Positions 16,920 through 26,644 of a DNA stretch of 64,000 nucleotides are shown piece after piece. The notes beneath the pieces are model-generated. The model was given only the letters and a program-made list of their open reading frames with translations. It was not told the origin of the DNA and ran no database searches. The DNA lies in assembly GCF_005217455.1 (NCBI RefSeq), contig NZ_SZPQ01000026.1:19888-83887 (forward strand). Reading direction: 5' to 3'. Position 1 is the stretch's first letter. Each line of letters begins with the position of its first letter. Source of the DNA: Martelella alba. Its GTDB lineage: Bacteria > Pseudomonadota > Gammaproteobacteria > Enterobacterales > Enterobacteriaceae. The position numbers and the translations under genes were made by a program.

Positions 16920-17819
16920 TCAGCCCGGCCCATCGCTGGCGGCCGCCAAAAGCGGCACCACCAGATCGCTTATTGGCGTCGGAATGCCGTGAGACCGGCC
17001 ACAACGCTGAACAACCCCGTTGCGGATATCCCATTCGAGAGGCTGGCCGGCTTGCCGATCGGCGAGGATAGAGGTCCCCAAATCGGGCGGGGCGCGGTGG
17101 AACCCCTCGATAATGTCTTGCGGGACATCGTCGCCGAGGATGGCGCCTTCCGCGCGGGCGACCGCAAGACATTCCCGCAGATAAGAAAGCGATAGCGCGG
17201 TGATGTCGGCCCGGGCAAACATGCCGGCGCGGCGGGTCGCCAGAACCATCAATCCCGCGACCGCATTCTGTAGCAGCTTTCGCCAAGCCACGGAGGTGAA
17301 ATCCGCCGCGACCTCCACCGCGCATCGTGTGCCGCGCAACGCCGCGAGCACCACGCCGGTGGCCGGCGTATCCGGCACGGTCAGGCGCGCTTCGGCGCGC
17401 AGCCATACCGAGGCGTCGGGTTGGCGTTGGGCGGGAAACCACACCACCGAGGGCAGCACCGGCTGGCCGGATAAATACGGCGCGAACAGCGTTTTTTGTT
17501 CGACGCCATTTTGCAGCGCGCAAACCACGGTGCTGTCATTGCAGAGCGCGGAGAGCCAGGGCGCCGCCGCCGCCAGTTGGGTCGACTTGACCGCGACGAA
17601 AACCAGGTCAACGGTCTGTTTCACCCCGGCCGGATCGGTTCGCACCGGCCCCGGCACTACGATATCGCCGCCGTCGAACCGCAACGCCAGGCGCTCGTGC
17701 GCCGAACGTCCGCAAATTATCGGTGTGCGCCCGGCCTCATGCAGCGCCGCCGCTACAGTGGTGCCGATGGCCCCGGGACCAATCAGCGCGACGGAGGGAT
17801 TTTCAGGTGTCATCATCAT
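16920..17819 (-). CDS. 2-dehydropantoate 2-reductase family protein (PanE/ApbA-like)
   Basis: This is a 299-residue protein. An N-terminal Rossmann motif, VALIGPGAIGTTVAAAL, is followed by FVAVKSTQL, the ALQNGVEQ segment of the active cleft, and the C-terminal helical domain with WRKLLQNAV. The overall pattern is that of the NADPH-dependent ketopantoate reductases. True PanE has GxGAxG; here it is GPGAIG, as in many paralogues. As it lies among sugar genes, it is more likely a paralogue reducing another 2-keto acid than the pantothenate enzyme. Up to three consecutive Met codons begin the frame; GAGGGCGAG lies just upstream. Confidence 0.83.
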   Translation of the reverse strand: MMMTPENPSVALIGPGAIGTTVAAALHEAGRTPIICGRSAHERLALRFDGGDIVVPGPVRTDPAGVKQTVDLVFVAVKSTQLAAAAPWLSALCNDSTVVCALQNGVEQKTLFAPYLSGQPVLPSVVWFPAQRQPDASVWLRAEARLTVPDTPATGVVLAALRGTRCAVEVAADFTSVAWRKLLQNAVAGLMVLATRRAGMFARADITALSLSYLRECLAVARAEGAILGDDVPQDIIEGFHRAPPDLGTSILADRQAGQPLEWDIRNGVVQRCGRSHGIPTPISDLVVPLLAAASDGPG

Positions 17820-18041
17820 CTCGCCCTCATTACCGCTTGCCGACCGCTTACGATACGGCCCCGGCCAGCGTTAACCATAAATAGCCTTCCGCGATAGCGG
17901 ATCGCCGGATTGCCAAAGGCAAGGCACGCGACACGGTCACCCGCCGTCCCCGGGTAAACCGAGCATAACATTGAATCCCGCAAACGGACAACGATGGAGG
18001 GGCGGTTTCCGGTTGCCCCACACCGGATGGAATACAGGGGC

Positions 18042-18638
18042 TTATAAAGTCGTTTTTAACGCATCCGACCGCAACTGGCTAACCTGTAAACTTTCTAAAC
18101 AGCTTTCGCGCAGCGTTTCCGTCAATTCAAACTGACCGGGGGATTTATCATAAATAACCAAACCGTTAAGCACGATATTGTAAGGAAACTGCCCTTGAAT
18201 GATTCGGTTGATATTTTTTGTTGTTAGCGGGTTATCGCTGATTTCCACGATAACGGCTCGCGGCAGGTAGTTAACCATGCCTGTGAACTGATTATGGCTC
18301 AGGTTGATGCGCTTTAATTTCGGGGGAAGACAATAAGGTAATGTCTTAAGCCGATTATGGCTCAAATCCAAAAATTGAATATGCTGCGGCAAGGGGGGAA
18401 TTTCGGTGAGGCCGAAGCCGGAGAGATCGAGTGTTTGCACGCTATCGCTCAACGCAATACGCATGCGTATCGCCGCAATACGCCGGTTATATTTGTTTTC
18501 CCTGCTCCACGGTTTTTCCGCCCAGCTTTTCCATCGTTCAAGAAAACAATATCGTTCTTCAACCGGAGCATTTTCTTTGTAATAGGCTTCATGCTCTGTT
18601 GCTGTTTGATAACAAGGAATGCATTGCGATATTTTCAT
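18042..18638 (-). CDS. Small leucine-rich-repeat protein, YopM/IpaH-like effector candidate
   Basis: From ATG 18638 (GGAG nine bases upstream) the product is 198 residues. A helical N-terminal part is followed by three or four bacterial-type LRRs (LDLSGFGLTEIPPLP, FLDLSHNRLKTLP, RINLSHNQFTGMVNYLP, VEISDNPL). The 20-residue repeat with LPxxL and the leading helices resemble the LRR portion of YopM, SspH and IpaH type III effectors. The C-terminal NEL ubiquitin-ligase domain of IpaH is absent. An upstream in-frame start at 18803 would add 55 residues without a better ribosome binding site. There is no signal peptide. Surroundings are AT-rich and hold no type III secretion genes, so secretion is inference only. 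Confidence 0.72.
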   Translation of the reverse strand: MKISQCIPCYQTATEHEAYYKENAPVEERYCFLERWKSWAEKPWSRENKYNRRIAAIRMRIALSDSVQTLDLSGFGLTEIPPLPQHIQFLDLSHNRLKTLPYCLPPKLKRINLSHNQFTGMVNYLPRAVIVEISDNPLTTKNINRIIQGQFPYNIVLNGLVIYDKSPGQFELTETLRESCLESLQVSQLRSDALKTTL

Positions 18639-18834
18639 TATGATGTCTCCAATGTCGAGTAACTTTACCGTTGACCGCTTCTTACCGGGTTGGAGAGAAA
18701 AGGTTCGGGGGTTGAAAGGCCATGTCGTCGTAACATTTGCCAATGCCGTAAAGGGGCGATGAATCATTTTGTTAATCGAGTAAAAGACATTATAAAGCGG
18801 CATTCATAACCAAGGAGCAACAAGTCATCATTTA

Positions 18835-18958
18835 TACTCGTCATTATCCAGGCCGCCTCTTTGTTGGCTGCGTTCGCTTACCCCGGTCACGGGGTTATCT
18901 GGGCTCCCGGGAACGCGATCCCTTGCCGTCGCGATGCAACCTGAATCATGTAGAGTAA
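18835..18958 (-). repeat. Dispersed repeat, shorter copy in inverse orientation
   Basis: This copy runs from TACTCGTCATTATCC through GCCGCCTCTTTGTTGGCTGC to GCGATGCAACCTGAATCATG. It is the reverse orientation of the element at 6158-6350, with the central AATTCGTCGG section missing. Confidence 0.65.
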
Positions 18959-19085
18959 ACAACGGTCGACAGGCGACCGGATAATGAATGCGTTTCAAAT
19001 AATGCTGCCGATAAAGGGGGACAGCCCGTCGCTGTTAATGGCCATTCGGCGGAAAAACAGTGACGTCGCGGTATATACGCCTTTT

Positions 19086-19619
19086 TCAATAAACGGGAAT
19101 GGCGATAAATCGCGAACCCTTATAGTTAGGATAGTTTTGCGGCGAGACATAAACCAGTTTGAAATGAATTTCACCGTCGTTCTCCCTTACCGAATGCGGG
19201 CCGACATCGTTTGAAAATAGCGCCCCTCCGGCCCGGCCCGCTTGATGCGGGGAATAGCCCAGGGACCTGCCGGGGCGTTTATCGTCCCCGGCTCCGGCCG
19301 TCATTGGCGCCGGACAAGCTAAGGTATGAGAGAGGGATTGAGACAGGTACAAACCGGCCGTCACGGCGTGGGCCGCCGAACGGATATGCAGTTTGCCCGG
19401 CGGCATGAGGGTATGGCGGGTGGCATTCCTCAGGCTTTCGTCTTGCGCCAACTGGTACAGCTTTTTCCCCACGGTTAAGTATGGCGGATCGTCGCGATAA
19501 TACCCGTTATCCGTTGGCGCATTTGCCCCTTGTGTAAAACGTTGCACCCATCCCGGTAATGAAGATGTAGATGACATTATACCGGAAACTATTTGTTGTA
19601 AACTTATCGAAAAACTCAT
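19086..19619 (-). CDS. Hypothetical protein
   Basis: I do not recognise this 177-residue protein. The N-terminal 20 residues are Ser-rich and weakly amphipathic (MSFSISLQQIVSGIMSSTSS), which would suit a type III secretion signal. A middle part (AAHAVTAGLYLSQSL) is hydrophobic, and the C terminus is basic and aromatic (KGSRFIAIPVY). No catalytic motif stands out. It is the next gene upstream, on the same strand, of the LRR effector candidate, separated by a repeat copy, so the two may have arrived together. Coding status rests on frame length and a modest AGAG ribosome binding site. Confidence 0.45.
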   Translation of the reverse strand: MSFSISLQQIVSGIMSSTSSLPGWVQRFTQGANAPTDNGYYRDDPPYLTVGKKLYQLAQDESLRNATRHTLMPPGKLHIRSAAHAVTAGLYLSQSLSHTLACPAPMTAGAGDDKRPGRSLGYSPHQAGRAGGALFSNDVGPHSVRENDGEIHFKLVYVSPQNYPNYKGSRFIAIPVY

Positions 19620-19995
19620 CATGGGTTCTCTTTCTAATAATTGGTGGGTTGACGCTGTGGCGTGAAGGTGATTTTCCCCTTGGGAATGTATTTTGGAAAT
19701 ATAAAGAATTCATCGGGATTCGGCAATGCCTTTACACGAATTTGCCTGGATTCGTGAAATTAATTTTAATTGGTAATTATTTATGGAACAATGGTCATAT
19801 ATGTGTTGCTTAATTCCCGCCCCAACGCGGCCGTCGATGGGGCAATTTGTTGAAGTCAGCGTTCATATAGATGAATCCGATATCGCTAATGATTTTTTCT
19901 CGTTAGCGGTTCACGGCGGTTAGCGATAGCATGGTTATTCATTTTACACAGGCTTAATTGAGGTGTGTTCTCTGATATCTTACCTGGAGTTTGTG
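19620..19995. other. AT-rich intergenic region before asrABC
   Basis: This 376-base stretch holds no convincing gene; an 80-codon frame from 19571 overlaps the neighbouring gene antisense. It must contain the asrABC promoter. I did not find a clear FNR box. Confidence 0.4.
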
Positions 19996-21039
19996 ATGGC
20001 CATCAAAATTACACCAAATGAATTTGATCTCTTGCTGGGGCGTTTGCGCAAGCGGTGGCGTGTATACGCCCCCTCGGCGGAATATTGGGGTGGGCGTTTT
20101 GCGCATACTGATAACATTGTTTATCAACAGGTTAAAAGCTGGCAAGAGGTGGTCTGGAAAGAAAAGTCCCACACATCGCCCCATAGCGTTATCTCACCCA
20201 TTACCGAGACACTGTTTTATTTCAATAGAGATACCATTCAGATTGCCGAGGTCGATACTTCTCCCATTCTGATTTTTGCCCGTGCCTGTGATATCAACGC
20301 CATGTCGCGGCTGGATGAGATGTATTTATCAAATGGGAATAATTCCGATTATAGTTATCGCCTGGTGCGCGAGCATATTCGTTTTGTTTTAATAGAGTGT
20401 GAGCACAGTTTTGAAAACTGTTTTTGTGTATCGATGGGGACAAATAAAACGGATAATTATGTCGCCGCCATTCGTTTCAGCGACCAAGGGGCCGATATTC
20501 AGCCCAACGACCCGTTATTCCAGAATGCCTTGCAAGATCTTGGCCGGCCCACGGATTATCTGCCGCGGTTTGTCAACGACAATCCGACAAAAGTCGTCAC
20601 GCCGGATAAGGTCTGCGACGATCCGCAGAAAATCCGCGACATTATCACCCGCCATTCTTTCTGGCGCGAATATGACAGCCGCTGCATCGGTTGCGGACGT
20701 TGCAATACCGGATGCCCCACCTGCACCTGCTACAGCGTTTTTGACGTGGCCTATGAAGAAAGCCCGCGACGGGGCGAACGACGGCGCCAGTGGGCAAGCT
20801 GTATGGTGCCCGGTTTTGGCGATATGGCTGGCGGGCACGGATTCCGCGCCGATCCGGGAGAAAGATTGCGGTATCGCGCACTGCATAAAGTCAATGATTA
20901 TAAAGCGCGCAATGGCATTGAACACATGTGCGTCGGCTGCGGCCGCTGCGATGATCGCTGCCCGCAATATATTAAATTCTCCACGATAATCAACAAAATG
21001 ACCGCCGCCGTACAACAGGCGTTGGCAGAGGAGGCCTAA
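19996..21039 (+). CDS. asrA: Anaerobic sulfite reductase subunit A
   Basis: This is a 347-residue iron-sulfur protein, equal in length to Salmonella AsrA. The start is [10 protein letters not shown], with GGAG ten bases upstream; a longer frame from 19963 adds 11 residues with no support. Two 4Fe-4S ferredoxin-type clusters are visible near residues 231-245 ([14 protein letters not shown]) and near the C terminus ([12 protein letters not shown]). AsrA passes electrons to the siroheme subunit AsrC. With AsrB and AsrC it reduces sulfite to hydrogen sulfide in the cytoplasm during anaerobic growth. asrA, asrB and asrC are in family order with gaps of 3 and 10 bases. Confidence 0.95.
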   Translation: MAIKITPNEFDLLLGRLRKRWRVYAPSAEYWGGRFAHTDNIVYQQVKSWQEVVWKEKSHTSPHSVISPITETLFYFNRDTIQIAEVDTSPILIFARACDINAMSRLDEMYLSNGNNSDYSYRLVREHIRFVLIECEHSFENCFCVSMGTNKTDNYVAAIRFSDQGADIQPNDPLFQNALQDLGRPTDYLPRFVNDNPTKVVTPDKVCDDPQKIRDIITRHSFWREYDSRCIGCGRCNTGCPTCTCYSVFDVAYEESPRRGERRRQWASCMVPGFGDMAGGHGFRADPGERLRYRALHKVNDYKARNGIEHMCVGCGRCDDRCPQYIKFSTIINKMTAAVQQALAEEA

Positions 21040-21042
21040 CCC

Positions 21043-21861
21043 ATGTCCGATTGTGTTTGTCACGATAACGCCTCCCACAGCCTGCTGCCCGCCGCTTACC
21101 CTATCCTTGCCGTCACGCGCCAGACGTCTTTGGAGTGGAACTTCCGCGTCGCCGTGGATTTTCCCGCCCGGGTCGGGCAGTTTGTCGAGGTTTCATTGCC
21201 GTTGGTCGGCGAGGCGCCCATTTCCGTTTCCGATTGTGGCGACGGCTGGATAGATTTGCTGATTCGCCAAGTCGGCAAAGTCACCTCGGCGTTGTGCGCT
21301 TTGCGGGCGGACGACAAGGTCTGGCTACGGGGCTGTTACGGTAATGGCTATCCCATGGACCGCTTCCGGCACCGGCCGCTGATTGTGGTGGCGGGCGGTA
21401 CCGGCGTCGCGCCGGTAAAAGGGTTGTTGCGCTATTTTGCGGAAAATCCCGGCCAGATCGCGCGACTGGATATGATTTTGGGCTACAAGAACCGGGATAG
21501 CGTGCTGTACAAAGAGGAGATGGCGCAATGGGGAAAGGCGCATAACCTGATCCTGACCCTGGATGAGGGCGAAGCGGACGAACGGCACCGTATCGGCCGG
21601 GTCACCGACCATCTCGACGGGCTGGCCATCGCCAAGGTCGGGCGGGCGCAGGCGATTGTCGTCGGACCGCCGGTCATGATCCGTTTTACGGTACAGATGT
21701 TGCTGAAAAAAGGATTGCGGCCGGAACAGATTTGGGTCGATTACGAACGCAAAATGGCCTGCTCGGTGGGTAAATGTGGTCATTGCCGGATGGGCGATGT
21801 GTATGTGTGCGTCGACGGACCGGTGTTCAATTATGCGATCGCGCAACATTTTGTGGATTAA
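21043..21861 (+). CDS. asrB: Anaerobic sulfite reductase subunit B
   Basis: This is a 272-residue ferredoxin-NADP reductase-like subunit. An N-terminal FAD-binding beta-barrel is followed by the NAD(P)-binding half ([18 protein letters not shown]). A C-terminal Cys cluster, [12 protein letters not shown], with a further Cys in VYVCVDGP, binds 2Fe-2S, as in dihydroorotate dehydrogenase electron-transfer subunits. It takes electrons from NADH and feeds AsrA and AsrC. It starts 3 bases after the asrA stop. Confidence 0.95.
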   Translation: MSDCVCHDNASHSLLPAAYPILAVTRQTSLEWNFRVAVDFPARVGQFVEVSLPLVGEAPISVSDCGDGWIDLLIRQVGKVTSALCALRADDKVWLRGCYGNGYPMDRFRHRPLIVVAGGTGVAPVKGLLRYFAENPGQIARLDMILGYKNRDSVLYKEEMAQWGKAHNLILTLDEGEADERHRIGRVTDHLDGLAIAKVGRAQAIVVGPPVMIRFTVQMLLKKGLRPEQIWVDYERKMACSVGKCGHCRMGDVYVCVDGPVFNYAIAQHFVD

Positions 21862-21871
21862 GGAGGAAAGC

Positions 21872-22885
21872 ATGAGTATCGATATTGATATCATCAAAGC
21901 CCGCGCGCTCAATGAATACCGGCTGTCCAAAGTGCGCGGCGAGGCAATGGTCAGCGTCAGGATCCCCGGCGGGATCCTGCCCGCGCATTTGCTCGCCGTG
22001 GCCCAGGACATCGCCCAGACTTACGGCAATGGACAGATCCATTTGACCACCCGGCAGAAACTGGCGATGCCGGGCATCCGCTATGAAGATATAGACAAGG
22101 TGAATGCGGCGCTGGAACCGTTTATCCGTGAAATCGAGATGGGCATGTGCGATGTCGAGGTCACCGATACGCGGGCGGGATATCAGGCAATCGGCGGACG
22201 GAACATTGTCGCCTGCCAGGGGAGCCGTATCTGCCAGAAAGCGAATACCGACACCACCGGTATGGCCCGCCGCCTGGAAAAAATCGTCTATCCCAGCCGT
22301 TATCATTTGAAAGTGGTGTTGGCGGGCTGCCCCAACGATTGCGCAAAAGCCTCCATGGCCGATCTTGGTATTATCGGCATGGCGAAAATACGTTTTAATG
22401 CCGAGCGGTGCATCGGTTGCGGCGCATGCGCGAAAGCCTGCGAACATCATGCCGTTGGCTGCCTGGCGTTAAAGAACGGCAAAGCGGTCAAACAGCCGTC
22501 CAGTTGCATCGGATGTGGGGAATGCGTACTGGCCTGTCCGACACTGGCCTGGCAGCGTGAGCCAAAACAGCTTTATCAGGTGCGTTTGGGCGGACGCACC
22601 AGCAAGAAAACCCCGCGCGTGGGCAAAATCTTTCTTAATTGGGTCACCGAGGACGTCATTACCCGGATGATCGCCAATCTCTATGAATTCGAGAAAGAAA
22701 TGCTGGGTGGAAAACCCATCTATTTGCATATGGGACATTTAATCGACAGAAGCGGCTATCCGCGCTTTAAGGAACGGGTGCTGAGGGGGATAAGCCTTAA
22801 CCCGGAAGCGCTGGTCGCGGAGCGTATTTATTGGGCGGAGGACGAATCCGTCGCCAGAATGCACCTCAAACCCGCCGCGCAATAA
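21872..22885 (+). CDS. asrC: Anaerobic sulfite reductase subunit C (siroheme subunit)
   Basis: This 337-residue catalytic subunit has the siroheme/4Fe-4S signature, CQGSRIC (C-x5-C) then CPNDC (C-x3-C), near residues 113 and 151. A ferredoxin insert follows with CIGCGACAKACEHH and CIGCGECVLACP. This arrangement is that of the AsrC/DsrAB-like sulfite reductases and reduces sulfite by six electrons to sulfide. AGGAGGA lies just upstream of ATG 21872; an earlier in-frame start inside asrB is not credible. Confidence 0.95.
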   Translation: MSIDIDIIKARALNEYRLSKVRGEAMVSVRIPGGILPAHLLAVAQDIAQTYGNGQIHLTTRQKLAMPGIRYEDIDKVNAALEPFIREIEMGMCDVEVTDTRAGYQAIGGRNIVACQGSRICQKANTDTTGMARRLEKIVYPSRYHLKVVLAGCPNDCAKASMADLGIIGMAKIRFNAERCIGCGACAKACEHHAVGCLALKNGKAVKQPSSCIGCGECVLACPTLAWQREPKQLYQVRLGGRTSKKTPRVGKIFLNWVTEDVITRMIANLYEFEKEMLGGKPIYLHMGHLIDRSGYPRFKERVLRGISLNPEALVAERIYWAEDESVARMHLKPAAQ

Positions 22886-22965
22886 GCCATCGACACCGGC
22901 GCATCTCCGACATTGTCCGGCGGGTGCGCCATAACGCGTGAAAACGCCGCCGGCGCTAGCGAGGG

Positions 22966-23757
22966 TTAGCACCGGTAGTTCAGGCCGACTTGCCAGGTCC
23001 GGTCGCGATAAATCCAGCAATAGGCGGCGCTATAGCAAGTGTAGGAAAATCGATTGGTGAGGTTTTGCGCGCCGGCCTTAAGCGTCAGGCCTTCTAACTG
23101 GGGGGCGACGACGGCCATATCGTAACTGGCGGCCATGTCATATTGCACATTGCCGCCCAGCGTCCCGCGGGTATTGTCCGGGGAGATTTCCGTTTTACCG
23201 CTATAGCGCAAACCGGTGCCAAGCATCAGGCCGTTGAGTGTACCCTGATACGAAAGTATAGTCGCCCCACCGCGTCGTTTTTTTCAACTGATTATCGATA
23301 TTGACGCTATTAAGATCTTCATCGGTGGTGTAGCCGAAACGGGAAAGCTGCGTGTCGCTGCCGCTGGTGCCCGTGGCGTAGACACTACGCTGGTGGGTAT
23401 CGACCTTAAAATACCGGGCTTTTTGCACGATCCCCCAGCCATTGGCGAAGTTATGCTCAATATTGTAGCCCGCCATGCCCTCCCGCTGCTTGAACCCGTT
23501 CCAGTGATGGCCGGCATAATCCCGTGCGGAGGCATAACCGCTGCGCGGGTAGGCCAGCGGCAGCGGGTTTGAAGGCGTCAGACGGGGTTGATCCTGATAA
23601 AGGGCTTCCAGCGTCAGGCGAGTCCTGCTTGAGGGCTGCCAGGTCAAGGACGGGGCGATAAGGCCACTTTCCTGTTTGGTGGTCCGGGCCTGTCCGTCTC
23701 CCTCGCTGGCTTTGCCTATCAGCCGATACCGCCAATCGCTCCCGCCGTAGGGTTTGC
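22966..23757 (-). pseudogene. TonB-dependent siderophore receptor relic (FhuA-like)
   Basis: The minus strand encodes beta-barrel pieces typical of ferrichrome-type receptors. One is GLIAPSLTWQPSSRTRLTLE with LYQDQPRLTPSNPLP; another is NGWGIVQKARYFKVD. The C-terminal end carries LKAGAQNLTNRFSYTC and stops with WQVGLNYRC. The signal peptide and plug domain are absent. Near 23230 the frame jumps from YTFVSGYTQ directly to GTLNGLMLGTGLRYSG, implying a large internal deletion plus a frame change. It is clearly not functional. The missing 5' end is replaced by the CopC-like gene region, which suggests a deletion between the two. Confidence 0.85.
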
Positions 23758-23805
23758 CGTGTCTTCATCATGATCCGGTAGCGACGGGACGCTGAAGGCG
23801 CAAAT

Positions 23806-24180
23806 TTACTCGACGGTGAAACCGTAGCTGCCGTGGGTCTTGTGGCCATCCACTGAAAGCGCGTGCCAGTCCACTTGATAATGGCCCGGTTTCAAGGGCG
23901 CCGCCAGGGACACGTCCAACGTTTTTTTGTCCGCGCCTTCTGTGGCGGATTGACTGATCGGTACGGCGTTACCCTGGGCGTCGGTGATTTTCACGCCGCT
24001 AAAAGCCGATTCCAGCCCTTCGGTAAAACTGAGCGTGAGCGTATCCGGCGAAACCGCCACGCTGGCTTTGTCCGCGGGCGATGAGGAAACCAGGTGGGCG
24101 TGGGCCAGCGCCTGCTGGCAAAGCGTGCCGCCGGCGATAAAGACCGCCGCTTGCATCAGGGGTTTCAAACGAGACGTCAT
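23806..24180 (-). CDS. CopC-domain copper resistance-like protein (YobA/CopC family)
   Basis: This is a 124-residue periplasmic protein. A Sec signal peptide (MTSRLKPLMQAAVFIAGG) ends near ALAHAHLVSSSPA. The mature N-terminal His in AHLVSSSPADKAS is the copper(II) ligand of CopC and YobA. The C-terminal DWHALSVDGHKTHGSYGF carries the conserved Asp/His. AAGGAG precedes ATG 24180. Such proteins bind copper in the periplasm, usually paired with CopD/YebZ, which is not present here. Its partner may have been lost together with the neighbouring receptor. Confidence 0.88.
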   Translation of the reverse strand: MTSRLKPLMQAAVFIAGGTLCQQALAHAHLVSSSPADKASVAVSPDTLTLSFTEGLESAFSGVKITDAQGNAVPISQSATEGADKKTLDVSLAAPLKPGHYQVDWHALSVDGHKTHGSYGFTVE

Positions 24181-24334
24181 GTTGGCTCCTTGGTCCATCT
24201 TATTCGTCACGAAGACATCCATCATCCCAACCGGGACGGGGCCGTCCACGGCGCTGCCGACCGGTTAGGATGCATTGATAATGCAGTGTAAAAGAAAATG
24301 CCAATGAAAGTGACTTTTATTTTCGAATAAACCG

Positions 24335-25627
24335 TCAGTGATGCCATTGCGGCGCGGCCTGGGCAAAGGCATTTTTGATAAGACGCAAACGCTGTATATC
24401 CGATGCCAGCGTCAGGGTCGCCGCCGCCCGTTCGAACGCCATATCCGACTGGCGTAACGCCGCGGTTTTGAATGCGGGGTCCTCGATTTGGCTTAAGGCC
24501 AGCAACGCCTTTTGTATTCTCGACTGTATTTCTATCGAGGACGCGCCGTCCCGGGCGATGAGCATAAAAGCATCCTCAAACAGATCGTCGGTGTCGATGG
24601 CCCTGACATGCACATCGGGAAAGGCAATGTCGTCTTTGGCCGGGGTGTCGTAGCCTTCGCCCCACAGAAACAACAAGCGTGTGGTCCGGCCGATCACATC
24701 CAGCGCGGTTCCCGAATCATTCACGGCGGGCGACAGGGCTCTTGAGGCGATTTCGGTCATCACCGCCAGACCAAAACGCGGATCTTGCTCAAACGATCGT
24801 TCGTCGCCAAGGGAAAACGCCGTGCTTAGGGATTGCGCGATAAGGGCGTTGTCCTCGTCATCGCCCGCCGCCCGGAACCTTGCCACAGGGACGTGGGGGT
24901 ACACGAAGGTGCCGGGCATGGCTTCGACATAGACCACTGTTTGTTTATCCCGGCATGTCGCCGAAAGGGCCGGCATATCAATATGCTGCACATAGCCGAC
25001 GGTATCGATCAGCACGGGGAGCGTAGGGCCGGCGGCCGCCCGTGCCTGTTCATCATACGGACTGCCCCCCAGAAAAGGCGCCTCAAGCCTGGCCTTGATT
25101 GCCCGCCGGGCGGCATCCTCCACGCGATAGGTGGTTTCTCCCACCCGCCCCAGTCGGGTCAAGTGGTCGATCCAGCGCAACAGCGCGACGACAATCAATA
25201 TAATGACGCTGACGGTGACCAAAAACAGAATGAAGCGGCCTCTTTCACCGTAGGCGCCGGTTTGTAAGACCACCAGTCCCACGATGCCGAACAAAAAGGA
25301 ACCGATGAACGTGGAGAGCACCGTCTGGGTCAGGCTGTCCTCAATCAGCAATTTGGTGGCGCGGGGCGTCACATTGTTGGTCGCGGCGCCGTAGGCGGAA
25401 ACCATGATACTCAGGGAGAATGTCGTGACCGCAAGCATGCTGGAGGCGATAATGGTCAGCAGACTGTCGACGGCTTCGGCACTGATGATGCCGGGAATTT
25501 TCCAGGTGATGAAACGCTCCATGACAGCCGCGATCAGCGCGGCCAGTATACCGAGGGCGCCTATCAGCGTCGCCTTTACCCATAAGCGTTTCATGACCTG
25601 AGCGATTAACCATTGCCAGCGCCTCAT
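24335..25627 (-). CDS. DUF2254 family membrane protein
   Basis: The product has 430 residues from ATG 25627 (AAGGAGAAGGGG upstream). The first 170 residues hold four strong membrane helices (GALGILAALIAAVMERF, LLTIIASSMLAVTTFSLSIM, GSFLFGIVGLVVLQTG, FLVTVSVIILIVVALL). A cytoplasmic part with RFGLAVMTEIASRALSPAVNDSGTA is the conserved signature of the DUF2254 family. The biochemical role of this family is not established. It stands alone between the CopC-like gene and the aromatic island. Confidence 0.88.
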   Translation of the reverse strand: MRRWQWLIAQVMKRLWVKATLIGALGILAALIAAVMERFITWKIPGIISAEAVDSLLTIIASSMLAVTTFSLSIMVSAYGAATNNVTPRATKLLIEDSLTQTVLSTFIGSFLFGIVGLVVLQTGAYGERGRFILFLVTVSVIILIVVALLRWIDHLTRLGRVGETTYRVEDAARRAIKARLEAPFLGGSPYDEQARAAAGPTLPVLIDTVGYVQHIDMPALSATCRDKQTVVYVEAMPGTFVYPHVPVARFRAAGDDEDNALIAQSLSTAFSLGDERSFEQDPRFGLAVMTEIASRALSPAVNDSGTALDVIGRTTRLLFLWGEGYDTPAKDDIAFPDVHVRAIDTDDLFEDAFMLIARDGASSIEIQSRIQKALLALSQIEDPAFKTAALRQSDMAFERAAATLTLASDIQRLRLIKNAFAQAAPQWHH

Positions 25628-25827
25628 CCCCTTCTCCTTTGTGTTTACGGACTCAGCAAAGTATTGCAGCAAATTCCGGCAAGGGGTAACAGCGGGAGCT
25701 CAGGCGCTATCGCGCCCTGGCGGGAATGGATGCGTATCCATGACTTCTCTCCGGCCCATTGCCCCGGCGACGGGGTGTTACGGCAAGGGGACGGGACGTC
25801 CGGGGCGGTTTATCCGTCCCGAGAGGA

Positions 25828-26535
25828 TCAGTGCATAAAAGAGGGCTTAAGCGTGGGTTCGACAGCCGGTTCCAGCGCATTGAGCATAACGTCGCGGGTA
25901 TGGACCAAATGGCTGGATAAAATCTGTACGGCCTTATCCGAATGACCGTTCAATATCGCGTGCAACAGGTCATTATGTTCGCTGCTGCTCTCGCCTGTGC
26001 CGATGGTCGCCGGCAAAAGCACGCGTTGATAAATGGCGAATGCTTCGGCAAGCTGCTTGACCATGAGAAACAGCCAGTTGCTGCCGCAGTTTTCCATCAT
26101 GACGAAGTTGAAATCCTCATGGCGGCTATGCCATTCCGGATTGAGCCTATCCGGCGCTTCCGGCAAAGTTTGCGGCGTATGCACAAGACGATGGTGCGCG
26201 GCGACGACACGGGCCTGCCATTCGACATCTTGGGTGGCTATTGATTTGCGCAATGCGATGCTTTCTAATGTGATGCGCTGTTCCGTCAAATCGATCAGTT
26301 CCGCCCCATTGAGACCGCGCACGCTAAAACCCTGTTGCGGGGCGATATCTACTAAAAACTCGCCGGTCAGGCGATTGAGCGCCTCGCGCACGACGTTCAG
26401 GCTCACGCCAAATCTCTGGGCCAGTTCCGTGATCTTCAATTTATGCCCAGGCATAAGCTGACCGGTGAGGATCAGTTCCCGCAATCGAGAATAGATCGTC
26501 TCATTCAACGATTTTCCTTCTTTAAGAACCTTCAT
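25828..26535 (-). CDS. GntR-family transcriptional regulator with FCD domain
   Basis: This is a 235-residue regulator. The N-terminal winged helix is LRELILTGQLMPGHKLKITE, then QRFGVSLNVVREALNRL. An all-helical FCD ligand-binding domain follows, with metal-ligand histidines in the H..L pattern (SSEHNDLLHAILNGHSDKA and SHLVHTRD). This is the FadR/VanR subgroup, which senses acids. ATG 26535 has GGAGAGG upstream. It is divergent from the hydrolase and the rest of the aromatic island, so it is the likely repressor of that island, with an aromatic or ring-cleavage acid as the inducer. Confidence 0.88.
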   Translation of the reverse strand: MKVLKEGKSLNETIYSRLRELILTGQLMPGHKLKITELAQRFGVSLNVVREALNRLTGEFLVDIAPQQGFSVRGLNGAELIDLTEQRITLESIALRKSIATQDVEWQARVVAAHHRLVHTPQTLPEAPDRLNPEWHSRHEDFNFVMMENCGSNWLFLMVKQLAEAFAIYQRVLLPATIGTGESSSEHNDLLHAILNGHSDKAVQILSSHLVHTRDVMLNALEPAVEPTLKPSFMH

Positions 26536-26644
26536 TATCCTCTCCAGCATTTTCTTAGAAATCAGGACATTGCTCTTATGAATCCCGCCAGCGCGTCTCA
26601 TCATAGCATAGCAGGGTGGAAAAGGATATTCATATGGAAAACCT

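Noticed and set aside
23457..23849. A minus-strand frame overlapping the front of the TonB receptor relic
   Set aside because: It is an out-of-frame reading of the receptor remnant. The genuine barrel sense (GKPYGGSDWRYRLIGKASEG) is in the other frame.
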